Shown: piece by piece, positions 32,001 to 42,851 of the stretch | Position numbering within the stretch: the stretch's first letter is position 1 | Layout: every line of letters starts with the position of its first letter | NCBI GenBank assembly: GCA_021464415.1 | Contig: CM038469.1 | Span: forward strand, 16,222,501 to 16,286,500 | Direction of reading: 5' to 3' | Origin: Lonicera japonica | Taxonomy: Eukaryota > Streptophyta > Magnoliopsida > Dipsacales > Caprifoliaceae | Length of the DNA stretch: 64,000 nt | Notes under the pieces: model-generated | The model's input: only the letters and a program-made list of their open reading frames with translations | Database searches by the model: none | Told to the model about the DNA's origin: nothing | Program-made: the position numbers and the translations under genes

Positions 32001-34966
32001 AAATGGGTATTAAAGTAATGTTTTGAGCCGTTTTGAGCATAATTTTAAACGGGGCTTCACAATCAATTGTGAAAGAAAATTATAGATTCGTGTTCTCCTC
32101 TATGAGTACATCGAAATCGTATTTTAGTTTGTTCAAAACAGATATGGGGTGAATGAGAAATTGTCACCTAAAGTGAGCTACTTCAGATGGAAAAATGGAA
32201 TGAAAAGTATTAGTCCCACATTTGAATTTTGTGGGAAAAACTATAAGCTTATAAAGGGTTACTTTTCATGAGCTCATAAGTTTTTAAGAAAAACAAGGCT
32301 CTCTTTCGCGCATCCAAGCCGTATTAATTTAGAAAACGTTTGAATTATCTTCTCCTTTTTTGTTCAAAATTCAAATTTTGAATCATTTGTAACAGCCATA
32401 TTAATTCAGAAAACGTCTAAATTAATGCTCACAGTTACACGAGTTAGAAATGTCTGAATTAATACACGAGACTCGGTTTAAATTTGTTTTTTGTATTCTT
32501 TACTACTACTGTAGTTTAATTCTGTTTGTACGTACCAACTTTCTAACAAGTCTTTAGAACAACTTAGTGGTTATAATTTCCCAATTTCCATTGCGCATTA
32601 ATGGGCAAAGGCTACAATCTCAATCAGTGGTTGAGCCAGGATCTTTTCTCATGTACGGCAATTTTATACACACAAAAATACACGAGCATAAATATGCAAT
32701 TAAGGGTATAATATACTTGGTAGTTGGGTGTGACAAAAGACTCTTTTTTTTCATTTTTATAATATTAGTAAGATTTAGTATAAGACTCTAAAATGTACAA
32801 ATAATCTGTTTTTATAGTATGGATGTAGGCATGAGTTGTTTTTGTAACATTGATAATGTTGTAGGCTAGAGTAATCTGTTTTTGTAACATAGATGGTGCC
32901 ATAAGCGTAACAATTATATGCAAGTAGAGTCAGTGTTGCAAGACGAGGAATTTGAAACGTGTAATGTTGTAGGAACAAATAACATATAGTTTATTCCACT
33001 TAAAAAGTGGCGGCACCTGTACTAAATCAATAAACATAAATGGGCAAAATTAAAATTTTCACAAACATGAGCATGTTAAACTGAAATTTTGAATTTTGGG
33101 TAGGGCACGTGCCCCGCATTTCCCCCCATTTAGATCCATCTTGGATCTCAATTGTATGAAGCATGGGTTTTAGATTCAACACCTAATACCGGCGGCCTAT
33201 CCAGGAACTTTAGTCCAATGGATATATATATTACGTTTCTGGTACGTACCGGTCCATATGGACTAGGCTTTTTAGCGATGGTTTTTCGTCACCAAAACAT
33301 TGGGAAGATGTTTTAAGTGACGAAAAACTGTCGTAAAAAGTCTAGTCCGTACAGATGGTCCGCACTTAAAATTTTATATATATATATATATATGCTATAA
33401 TGTGAAAATGAGATTTGAATCCGTGACCCTTATTCTAAACAACATGCAACTTAATCACTGGTTCGAACATAATCACCAGTGTCGAGATTTTAAAAACGTA
33501 TCAAGAATTATCTGGTACTATATAATATTATACACACGCATCGAGTATACAACATGTTCTAATATATATGTGTGTGAAGATTTATACATAAATTAATGAA
33601 ATTTTAAGAACAAGACAACAATTGGCAAGTGAGATTCATTTGATAAAAAATATGGGTTAGGATTAATAGAACTTACAGGGCAAGAAGAGTGAAGATGAGG
33701 ACAAGGAAGAAAAGAAAGTAGTAGGAAGAATGTGAATGGGTGTCAAGTGGGGAAGAGGTGGGAGTGCAATACTTGAGGATTATGTAACCCCCAAATCCAA
33801 TTCCCATTAACATCCATACTCCCGCAACTCCGTATCCATGAACTCCTGTAAATGCCGCTGACTGAAAAAGCCAAGAAAATCAATTCTAATAAGTTTATAA
33901 CACACGTTAATCCATTCTCAACCATAAGGTTCAAAAGTAAAAGAAAATTGTAATTTGAGGGCTGGACAAAGCGTAATGTCTCGTGAATTTCCTAGTGCGC
34001 GCAAGCTGATCCAATCTAGTGAACAAACATATTTTAATTTTAGCCATTATGAGACACCTGGCATCAATACTGTTAGAGGATAAAATTCTCTTATTAATCT
34101 AATGTTGAACTTCAACATTTCAATACAAGGCAATGATATTTACGCCAACCACTCACAAGAACTCTAAAATACGGAAGGGTTCCTTTTTCATCAAGATAAA
34201 CTCCACTGTTTATTTGAGTACTCTAATAATTATATATGAAAGCCATCATTTTATTAATAAGAGATTTAAAAAAAAAAAGCTAAATACATTTTATTTTATG
34301 TTTTACGTGTAACAATATTTTATGCATGTTCATTGTGATACATGCATCTTATGCACAATGAGTAATGTCAAACTATTATTTACTACAAATTAATTTGATA
34401 ATGAATCCTACTTTATCAAATGAATTTAATAAATAGTTCGCTTCTTCCAACTCTAGAACTCTTTATTACAAAGGTTACATTTAATTAATTAACTAAAAAG
34501 TTCTCAATTTACATGCAATTGAAATTAAGTGTACATAAACTAATATATATGCATGTTACATCAAAATATTTTTTCTCGATTTTACACTCGTGTTATGGAC
34601 ACATGCATGCATTGACTAGTGCGAATACATATTTAAAAATAATTTTTTATTGTCAAGAAATACTCCTCATCATCATATCTACGAACAGACGGTTTGCTTT
34701 ATATATATATATATATATCATAAAAAAAAATTCTACTTCATCAAATGAATTTAATAAATATAAGAGAAGCTAGAGAAACATACAGCCCAATAATGTCTGT
34801 TGCCAATATCAAAATCTCCATGATAAGCTTTGAAGTGGTTCAAAGGATCAGGTCTGGTCTGATCAAGAAGAGGGGAACCAAACACTGCAGATTTATGAGA
34901 CAACACTGAACTAGAAACCAATACCAATACAAAAGGAAGAACAAACCCATTGGGCTTAGACATCAC
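29032..34966 (-). CDS. Multipass membrane protein, 'plasma membrane fusion protein' family, nine exons
   Basis: The exons (minus) are 34966-34784, 33861-33677, 31904-31629, 31375-31317, 30735-30699, 30592-30521, 30252-30102, 29996-29832 and 29391-29032. All introns are GT-AG and the frame stays open for 1,488 nt (495 aa plus stop). A signal peptide is likely (residues 1-23), then RPDPLNHFKAYHGDFDIGNRHYWA, the family hallmark before the first membrane span. Likely spans are ~70-90, 109-129, 217-239, 245-268 and 451-475. The loop between spans 2 and 3 is helical and may form a coiled coil. The Cys-containing loop 272-450 is probably extracellular. It resembles Arabidopsis At2g12400/At2g25270 proteins (recalled, not searched), whose role is unclear. 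In intron 2 the acceptor TTGAAG at 31905 keeps frame, whereas the nearby CTACAG does not. There is no sign of damage. Confidence 0.88.
31992..32548 (+). mobile_element. Solo LTR in intron 2 of the membrane protein gene
   Basis: The 557-bp segment starts TGTTGGAAAA and ends TTTCTAACA. Flanks AGTCC (31987-31991) and AGTCT (32549-32553) look like a 5-bp duplication with one change. It holds the AGTCCCACATTTG...CTTATAAAGGG arrangement common in plant copia LTR promoters. It is antisense to the host gene. Confidence 0.75.
33249..33366. mobile_element. Small hairpin MITE in intron 2
   Basis: The arms GACTAGGCTTTTTAGCGATG + GTTTTTCGTCAC and (inverted) GACTAGACTTTTTACGACAG + TTTTTCGTCAC pair across a ~25-bp loop. 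The wording (GACGAAAAAC.GTCG) is typical of a widespread plant MITE type. The outer limits are uncertain. Confidence 0.65.
34436..34732 (+). mobile_element. Putative retroposed insertion in intron 1
   Basis: The 297-bp stretch is bounded by 28-bp direct repeats with one mismatch (34408-34435, 34733-34760; core ATCAAATGAATTTAATAAAT). It ends with CATAAAAAAAAATT just before the right repeat, as a poly(A)-tailed non-LTR insertion would. No recognisable LINE or SINE sequence is inside. The right repeat lies only 23 bp from the exon 1 donor site. Confidence 0.5.
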
Positions 34967-35483
34967 TAATTAACCCTCCCTCTAATTAATTATTTTATTT
35001 GGCAGAATGAAACTGAGTCCTTTCTGCCAAAAATTCAAAAAATGACAAGCAAATTTTACTCAATAGAGAGAGAGAGAGAGAAAAAAAATAAAGTAAAATA
35101 TTTATTTAGAGAGAGAGGGTGGCAAAATGCATTGGCTTAAAACTTGCTCGGTAAGGTAGGAATAGCTTGTGGGTTATGGGTTACTGTTTGACAGAGTACT
35201 CTGTTTTTTTTTTTTTTTTTGCCTATTTCAATAAATGATACGTGTGCGTCTTAACGGTTGATGAGGGACGAGTTTTATTGTTAGCCCAAAGTATACGCAG
35301 CAAAATTTGACCACATTTTCTTGTGCTAATCTTTCTGCGGAAGCCTATGCTTTTTGTTTAGTGGCCCACCTGTGACTTGGTAATTTCCTTTTAATGGGTG
35401 AAAGTGTCCGGATTAGTTTGCGAACACTAATTTTCAAATGTTCGGTTAAAGACAGACTATCCGCATTGAGTTTAAGAGACTTA
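34967..35483 (-). promoter_or_regulatory. Upstream region of the membrane protein gene
   Basis: Non-coding, with GA-repeats (35064-35081, 35109-35118), which on the transcribed strand give a CT-rich leader typical of plant 5' UTRs, and a T16-18 run near 35203-35220. The exact promoter is not resolved. Confidence 0.4.
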
Positions 35484-35841
35484 GGTGATATTTGGTTAAT
35501 ATTTTAAGTTGAGTTTTTAAAATACAGTGTTTGGTAGAATTTGAAAGTATGTTAAAAAGTGAATTTGATTTTTGTTTGAGTTTTTTTCGATCAACTAAAA
35601 ATTCTTATAAAAAAATTTCAAAAAATAGCCATAATGGATCTTATTTAATAGATCTCGACGAGTATATTTCAAATATATATTTTTTATCTAATTTTGATTT
35701 TTTAATTTAAAGTTATGGTGTTTTAAAAAAAAAATTTAGAAAGAGAAAGTAAAGTAAAATAAATTTTGGGAAGTGTAAAAGTAAAGTTGATTTTAAGTTG
35801 AGTTTTTTAAATTTTGAAAAATAAAAACCCATCGAACAGGG
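35484..35841 (+). mobile_element. Tourist-like MITE, family T (copy 2)
   Basis: The 358-bp copy is flanked by TTA (35481-35483, 35842-35844). It shares GTGTTTGGTAGAATTTGAAA and the ATAGATCTCGACGAGTAT core with the other two copies in this window. Confidence 0.88.
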
Positions 35842-35844
35842 TTA

Positions 35845-37057
35845 TAAAGTATTATTTATAGCGTATCTCCCATACCTTGCATCTTGTCGAGAAAATTTTT
35901 AGACATTGTTTGTAACTCACTAATTTTACCTAGTTTTTTTTGAAACAAAAGTTTGGCAATTGATAGTGTCAAAGTAAATTGTTATTGTCAAAACAATGTA
36001 TTATACAGCATATAATGCTCCGACAATATATATTTTACTCTTATAATACTAATTACCTAAAATTTAAGAGATGTTGCCGTTAGAGCGCCATATATTTACA
36101 CGTAAAAAACTTAAAAGATCTTTAAAAGATAAAAGGAATTTATAATACATATATAAACCTTTTTTTACCGTATTGCATATTGAAATTGAAGTAATAAGTG
36201 GATGAGTTGTCAACCTTACCAGCAATATTGGTCAAAACTAGAAGAAGATTGGACCAACAAGTTGAAATTAGTGTTTTTGGTAATACGAGTATAACATGGT
36301 TCGCAACTTTTTTAATAACATTTGGTATATATTTGAGTTCGTTTCATCACTTGTAAGTGTTTGTATAAGTAAAATTAGACACTCAAGTATACGCGATATG
36401 TGTGCATATTTTTATTTTTATTTTTGATGTACACTTTTTTAATGTACACACATATGTAAATTGAAATAATTTTTTTAAGGAAATGAAGAAGTATCCCCAT
36501 AATAAAGTATTGGTTTCTAACCCAAAATTCGTAGATTTGAGTCTTATACAATACAAATTTTTATATTGAAAATATTGTCTGTCTCAAATAGGAAAACCAC
36601 CAAAGTTTGGTGTTATACCCGAATTTAGTGGCTTCCATTTTAGAATAGTATAGATTTTTGTGTACCTGTGAAATGACTATGCTAAACATAAATTGGTGAA
36701 GTCAAATATCTTATATCCTATTAACATACTCTTTAACTTGCTTATTGGCTTAATCTTTGTAATTGAGGTTATCGACCCCAAGGGCGGATCCAGGATTTCA
36801 TAAAGGGTGGACTAAGTTTAAGACAAAAAATAATTTGAGACAAACAAAATTTGATAATTTTCTTTCGAATGTAATCTTAAGAAACTTTTACATTAAAGTA
36901 ATCAAAATACATACAATTGGAGCAAAAAGTGAAACAATATTAGCACAGTTGCTATTAATTTTACACATAAACAAAGTACTAAACAAACAATTAATATATA
37001 TATACACACGCAATAATTCAATATACATAATAGTAAAACACACTCTTTCTCAATGTG
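35845..37057. other. Intergenic, no gene supported
   Basis: AT-rich. At ~36782 GGGCGGATCCAGGATTT resembles a repeat end found in decayed form near 23947 and 32628 (GAGCCAGGATCTTTT). No termini could be paired. Confidence 0.35.
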
Positions 37058-37752
37058 GTTATTACACGTGTTCCCCTTATCTTGCCCTTTTTTAAATGCC
37101 GTACTAATAGGCATAGACGTATTTCTCCTACCTCGTATTCTCTAGGGTTTTTCCAATCACGTGCAACTCTCTCCATCACCGTTTGGACAGTCTCTCATCT
37201 TTATGTTGCAGCTCATCCTTACCAAAACGATGTAAACTCCAAAATACTTTGAACCACTAGAAACCGTTATCTCCAAATGGTTATATTCTCAAACGGTTTC
37301 GTATGGCCCTAATTTGATTCATGGCCTCTTTTTATTCTCCCCTTCTTCATCTACAATCCTCCTTGATTGCATTTCCCGTGCCTACGACTACATCTCACTC
37401 TCTCTACATAGTTATGACACGTGTCCCCCTTATCTTGCCCTTTTTTAAACACGGACGTAGACTTATTTCTCCTACGCCATCTTCTCAAGGGTTTTCCAAT
37501 CATTTTCAATTCTTTGCATTTTCGTTTGGACAGTCTCTCATCTTTCTGTGACAGCTCATCCCTATCAAAACGACATAAACCCCAAAATACTTTCAACCGC
37601 CAGAAATTGTTATCTCCAAATGGTTATATTCCCAAATGGTTTCGTATGGCCCTAATTTGATTCCATGGCCTCTCTTTATTCCCCCTTTTTTTCATCTACA
37701 ATCCTCTTTGACTGCGTTCCCCATGCCTATGACTACATCTCAAGCTCTTCAG
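37058..37752 (+). repeat. Tandem duplication, ~353-bp unit, two copies
   Basis: Unit 1 starts at 37058 (GTTATTACACGTG) and unit 2 at 37411 (GTTATGACACGTG). They run in parallel through CTTATCTTGCCCTTTTTTAA, TTTGGACAGTCTCTCATCTT, AAATGGTTATATTC and GTATGGCCCTAATTTGATTC to ACTACATCTCA. Single-base differences and small indels show it is not a very recent event. Confidence 0.9.
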
Positions 37753-37981
37753 GTAATATTTCTTTTCTTTTTGTATTTCATATAATTCCACAAATCATGA
37801 AGGTTGCCATGTTTCATGCAGATTTTATCCATGATTATGCTTATATATCCTCTCTATGTTTTGTTTTAAAGTTATTGCATTTGAATAAGAAATTTATTTT
37901 ATCTTTTTTAGTTCATTGATATTGGTATTTGTAATTATTTGGGAGAAAAAATTGGGTCTCCTACCGGCATAGACTTCAAAG
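37321..37981 (+). pseudogene. Possible 5' gene fragment (two exons), origin unknown
   Basis: In both tandem units the end looks like a first coding exon. Unit 1 reads MASFYSPLLHLQSSLIAFPV followed by PTTTS; unit 2 (ATG at 37665) has the same start with a frame-shifting indel. Unit 2 ends CTTCAG with a good donor GTAATA at 37753. A 70-bp second exon candidate (37912-37981) has acceptor CTTTTTTAG and donor GTAAGT and stays open in the frame expected from unit 1 (FIDIGICNYLGEKIGSPT). The Ser/Thr-rich start could be a plastid transit peptide. No downstream exons were recognised, so this is read as a truncated or captured gene piece. I do not recognise the family. Confidence 0.35.
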
Positions 37982-38800
37982 GTAAGTTTTTTATCAAAAT
38001 TGCTTTCACTTGGTTTTGTTTTATGTCTTCTTGAATGAGTGATCTGATGTTTTGTTCCAATTTTATTGCTTGGTTCTTAACATTGCCTCAAGTTTTATTA
38101 ATTTTATTTAGTGTTCTTTACTTTTTGGTATTGTCTATATGATTTTCGTATTAATCTCTCCCACTCACATAAAGAGTCCACTATTCCAATTTCAAGAAAA
38201 CTAGGCTATGATGAAATTATTAATGCATGAAAGTCAAACATAAACTCTTAATTTGGAATGGAGGAAGTATGTAATTTTCTCATTAGTTTTGCAAGCATGC
38301 AAAATACCATTTGGTGAAATGCCATAGAAAATCTTAATATGTGTTTAGTCCCCTACTATTTTTCACCATTTTTAATAACCTTAATAACTATATTTAATAC
38401 TCTCTATGATATATTTCTTGTGGAAAAAGAGCATTCTTCATTTACTTTATGATCTCAATTGACATTTACTTTACAAAATTGTGATAAGTTTCAAATTTAT
38501 TATTACCTTATTCTTTCTGAGAATTTGAATTTTGACTCCTAAGAGTACTGCAATTTTTTGTCATAGCATGGCCAAAGATTTCCTTTCTTTGCTATTTTTA
38601 ATAATGGCTTGTGGAGAAAATATTCAATAAAACAGTTATAAGAACACATGTTATGACATATCCAATAAAATTGCAGGAAATCAATGAAAACAAATCCCAA
38701 TATGTACTACACTTTAGGGGAAAATTATTCATTATGTTTCTCTTTGGGTTATTCTAATGAACTATTCTTAGTTGTATTTAACCTCATACTAAAAAGAGTG
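37982..38800. other. No gene seen
   Basis: AT-rich. Around 38250-38275, CTTAATTTGGAATGGAGGAAGTA resembles a degraded Stowaway end, with no convincing partner. Confidence 0.3.
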
Positions 38801-39029
38801 ATGGAGACAAGGCTATTGTGTGGAGTTAACACAATTCAGAGGCCATTCCAGTTCCAACAGGTCCAATTACAAAGTCGTGGGCTAAAAAATTAAAGGTTTC
38901 GCTTAATGAATTAATTCAAGCTATTTGGGCTCAAGAAAAAGCCACAACTAAACCAATTGAATGAGAAAAACGTGGAGCACAAAGTGAAGGCTGGATCATG
39001 CTTATTCAAGCTCAAACTAATTGAGAAGA
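38801..39029 (+). pseudogene. Ty3/gypsy polyprotein tail
   Basis: GPITKSWAKKLKVSLNELIQ is encoded at ~38858-38917, followed by AIWAQ and a stop shortly after. The GPITxxxAKKxK wording is the common C-terminus of plant gypsy polyproteins, and it resembles the fragment at ~16320. The piece is cut at 39029 by the Athila LTR. Confidence 0.6.
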
Positions 39030-39577
39030 TGATGTGTCAAGAAATTGGTACATTTTAACCCACTAATTTATACTTTGGAGAGCATATATTTTTATATTTG
39101 TTGTATTTTTAGTGTTTTTCATGTGTTTAGAATTAAATTGGAAGATTTCAAAGTAAGAAGATATTGGCTGTGCACATCACCTGTATTCAAGAAAATTCTT
39201 GTGCTAATCCGTACAGAATTTGAAGAAAACTCCAGAGACAAAAGTTTAAGATCTTTGAGTTAGCTACGCGCGGGCAAAAACCTTGCATCAATTGAAATTC
39301 AGAGCAGGAAGTTATGGCCGAAATACGATCAGTGCGCCAAAATATTAATTACAGTGAGAATGGGCCATTTTAGTGAAGATGGGTTTGGTTATAAGTAAAG
39401 GGCCAATCCATTCAGCCCAATATGCAAGCCACAATCTAGCGAGCCAATTTAAATAGCAAGCCCACTTCATTAATCCAACTAAGCTCAGCTGCAGTCCATT
39501 AAGCAAGTTATGCCCAACTTCATTCAATTAAATCAAGAAAATCAAGCAAGCCCACACAGCTAAGCCCAAGGCCACAT

Positions 39578-41121
39578 TGTAACGCCCCTCCCTTAGGGCG
39601 ATAAAAATGGATAAATAGAATACAACTATTCATTAATTACAATAGATTTCCATAATGCAGCGGAATCAATTTCTATAACTTCTAAACTACAAGAATCTCT
39701 AGAATTCCTCCACGAGCTCTCACCATCCCATCCCGTGTCCTTACCCCGAGTACCTGTAGATGAAAAACATGTATGGGAAAGTACACCATATATAGAGGAT
39801 AAAAGTGAATCCGTGAAATCAATTGAACCACAACAACAAATACACATACTTAAACCAATCATCACACAAGGCCACATACCCGGCTCTTTCATGGCTACAT
39901 GCCAAGTACCACCATACCAATTCATGCCTTACTTCACCCACGCCCTCTCTGCGAACGTTGCAAACCGGGCTATTGGACTGTTGGCAAATCCCCGGTAGGT
40001 GTAGTACTTAAACATGTACCAATCAATTGCCAAAGCATTTAAGCCAAACATATCACATATACCAATCAATACCAACAAACACATCACGGAGCCAATGAAT
40101 AAGCAATACAAGATGAATACAAAAATACGGATATCAAAGAATAGCTCTAGAGCTTACGGAATGCATACAAAATACTTCCCATACCTTAACCACAAAAATC
40201 AATCCATATTCGAAGCTCTGTTCGGTGAAATCTTAAAGCTCTCATGTCACCACGCTCCTAGCGTGGCAAGATCCTCGAACCAATGATGTATAAACCCTCG
40301 TTCCCGTATCCAACGCTCAAGCTAGAACTCTTATGGGGGACAACAAGGTAGGAGATGATGAAAGTGAAGGAGAGGAAGATTTGAATGGTTTAAAGCTTTA
40401 ATCCTTGGATTAAGAGGTTAGATGTGTAGAAATCTCTTTCTTTCTCTCCCTAGAGCTCTCTAGAACTCTCTAGGGATGTTTAGGAGTGTTTGGGTCGAAG
40501 TTGGGATAAAAAGAGTATAAAAATGGCTTAAAAACGTGCTTAAGTCAGTGGAAATAGTTAACTGGCGGACCGGTATGCCAAATACCGAATACCGGTCCGC
40601 GCTATAAATTTTGGGCTCTAGGCCACTGTTTTTGTTTTAGCCATAACTTTTTGCTCGAAACTCCGATTAAGGCGTTCTTTATGTCCACGGAAAAGTATTT
40701 CAAAGATCTGCAACTTTTTAAGAGGAAGTTTTCCTAAATTCTGGATATATGTTTTCCAGAAATTCACCGAAGACAGCACTCTGCCAAAGCGCTACCGAAT
40801 GACTAGAATTTTGCAATGGGCCTACTTTGGGCCCTGTTTTGATCAACGAGGAGTGCGAATTGGGTTTCAGCCAAAACACAAAAGTTGTAGAATGATATGA
40901 AATCTAAAAGTAGGAATAAACGACAGTTAAATCAGATAAAAGACGAGAAAGTTATGATAATCCAAAGTGGGATAACAATAAGGAAATCGGGTAAGATAAA
41001 AAACTTACGATTTAAGAGCCGATATTGATTCGGACCACCCGAATCACTAAACGATCACTCACATGAGCATAAAGAAGTTAATACAACATACTTAACACTA
41101 ATATGAACACGGGATGTTACA
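39578..41121 (-). repeat. 3' LTR of the nested non-autonomous element
   Basis: 1,544 bp. It contains the shared module (40865 down to 40625 on the minus strand) and a hairpin at 40565-40600 with perfect 12-bp arms GCGGACCGGTAT / ATACCGGTCCGC. Confidence 0.9.
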
Positions 41122-41247
41122 ATCTCCCCCACTAAATAAAATTTCGCCCTCGAAATTTAATTAGCGTCGCAACGGTCTCTCAACGCAACCTATGAAAAAT
41201 CTACCCAAAGGCCAAGGGTTGTCGCAACCCAAGCTCTGATACCAATT

Positions 41248-42851
41248 TGTAACGCCCCGCCCTTGGGGGCGATAAAAATGGATAAATAGAATAAACTGTT
41301 CATTAATTACAATAGATTTCCAGAATGCAACGGAATCAATTTCTATAACTTCTAAACTACAAGAATCTCTAGAATTCCTCCACGAGCTCTCACCATCCCA
41401 TCCCGTGTCCTTACCGCGAGTACCTGTAGATGAAAAACATGTATGGAGAAGTACACCGTATACAGAGGATAAAATTGAATCCGTGAAATCAATTGAACCA
41501 CAACAACAAATACACATACTTAAACCAATCATCACACAAGGCCTCATACCCGGCTCTTTCATGGCTACATGCCAAGTACCACCATACCAATGCATGCCTC
41601 ACCTCACCCACGCCCTCTCTGCGAACGTTGCAAACCGGGCTATTAGACTGTTGGCAAATCCCTGGTAGGTGTACTTAAACATGTACCAATCAATTGCCAA
41701 AGCATTTAAGCCAAACATATCACATATACCAATCAATACCAACAAACACATCACGGAGCCAATGAATAAGCAATACAAGATGAATACAAAAATACGGATA
41801 TCAAAGAATAGCTCTAGAGCTTACGGAATGCATACAAAATACTTCCCATACTTTAACCATAGAAATCAATCCATATACGAAGCTCTGTTTGGTGAAATCT
41901 TAAAGCTCTAGCGTCACCACGCTCCTAGCATGGCAAGATCCTCGAACCAATGATGTATGAACCCTCATTCTCGTATCCAACGCTCAAGCTAGAGCTCCTA
42001 TGGGGGACAATAAGGTAGGAGATGATGAATAGTGAAGGATAGAAAGATTTGGATGGTTTAAATCTTTAATCCTTGAATTAAGAGGGTAGATGTGTAGAAA
42101 TCTCCTTATCTCTCTCCTTAGAGCTCTCTAGAACTCTCTAAGGATGTTTAGGAGTGTTTGGGTCGAAGTTGGGATAAAAAGGGTGTAAAAATGGCTTAAA
42201 ACGTGCTTAGGTCGATGGAAATAGTTAACTGGCAGACCGGTATGCCAAATACCTAATACCAGTCCGCGGAGCATAAATTTCCCAAAAATTTGGTGCTGGA
42301 CCGGTATGCCAAAAATGCCATACCGGTTCGCGCTATAAATTTTGGGCTCTGGACCACTGTTTTTGTTTTGGCTATAACTTTTCGCTCGGAACTCCGATTG
42401 AGGCGTTCTTTATTTCTATAGAAAGCTATTTCAAAGATCTACAACTTTTTAAAGGAAGTTTTCCTAAATTCTAGATATATTTGTTCCAAAAGTTCACCGA
42501 AGACAACGCTCTGCCAAAGCGCTATCGAATCACCAGAATTTTGTAATGGGCCTACTTTGGGCCCTGTTTTAATCAACGAGGAGTGCGAATTGGACTTCGG
42601 CCAAAACACAAAAGTTATAGAATTGTATGAAATCTAGAAGTTTGAATAAACGACAGTCAAATCTGATAAAAGATGAGAAAGTTACGATAATCCAAAGTTG
42701 GCTAACAACAAGAAAATCGCGTAAGATTAAAACCTTATGATTTAAGAGCCGATATTGATTCGGACCACTCGGATCACTAAACAATCACTCACATGAGCGT
42801 AAAGAAGCTAATACAACATACTTAACACTAATATGAACACAGGATGTTACA
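41248..42851 (-). repeat. 5' LTR of the nested non-autonomous element
   Basis: 1,604 bp, ~60 bp longer than its partner because the ACCGGTATGCCAAA hairpin unit is present twice (42231-42332). Confidence 0.9.

Larger units (their letters stand above)
39578..42851 (-). mobile_element. Non-autonomous LTR element: two ~1.6-kb LTRs, 126-bp interior
   Basis: LTRs are 39578-41121 and 41248-42851; on the minus strand each starts TGTAACATCC and ends GGGCGTTACA. The 126-bp interior holds a primer-binding site (complement of GCTCTGATACCA, 41233-41244; initiator-Met tRNA) and, before the 3' LTR, a polypurine tract (41122-41132) preceded by minus-strand TTTCGAGGGCGAAATTTTA, a vestige of the last codons of a chromovirus-like polyprotein. 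Target duplication CACAT is perfect (39573-39577, 42852-42856), and the uninterrupted site exists in the partner LTR (~51947). It needs enzymes from elsewhere. Confidence 0.93.

Noticed and set aside
37058..37760. LTR pair of a TRIM element
   Set aside because: The two units abut directly, have no TG...CA ends, PBS or PPT; a tandem duplication explains them.
39626..41911. Paired open frames of 60-144 codons on both strands at 39.6-40.3 kb and 41.2-41.9 kb
   Set aside because: They are the same frames repeated because both lie in the two LTRs of the nested element; there is no protein similarity.
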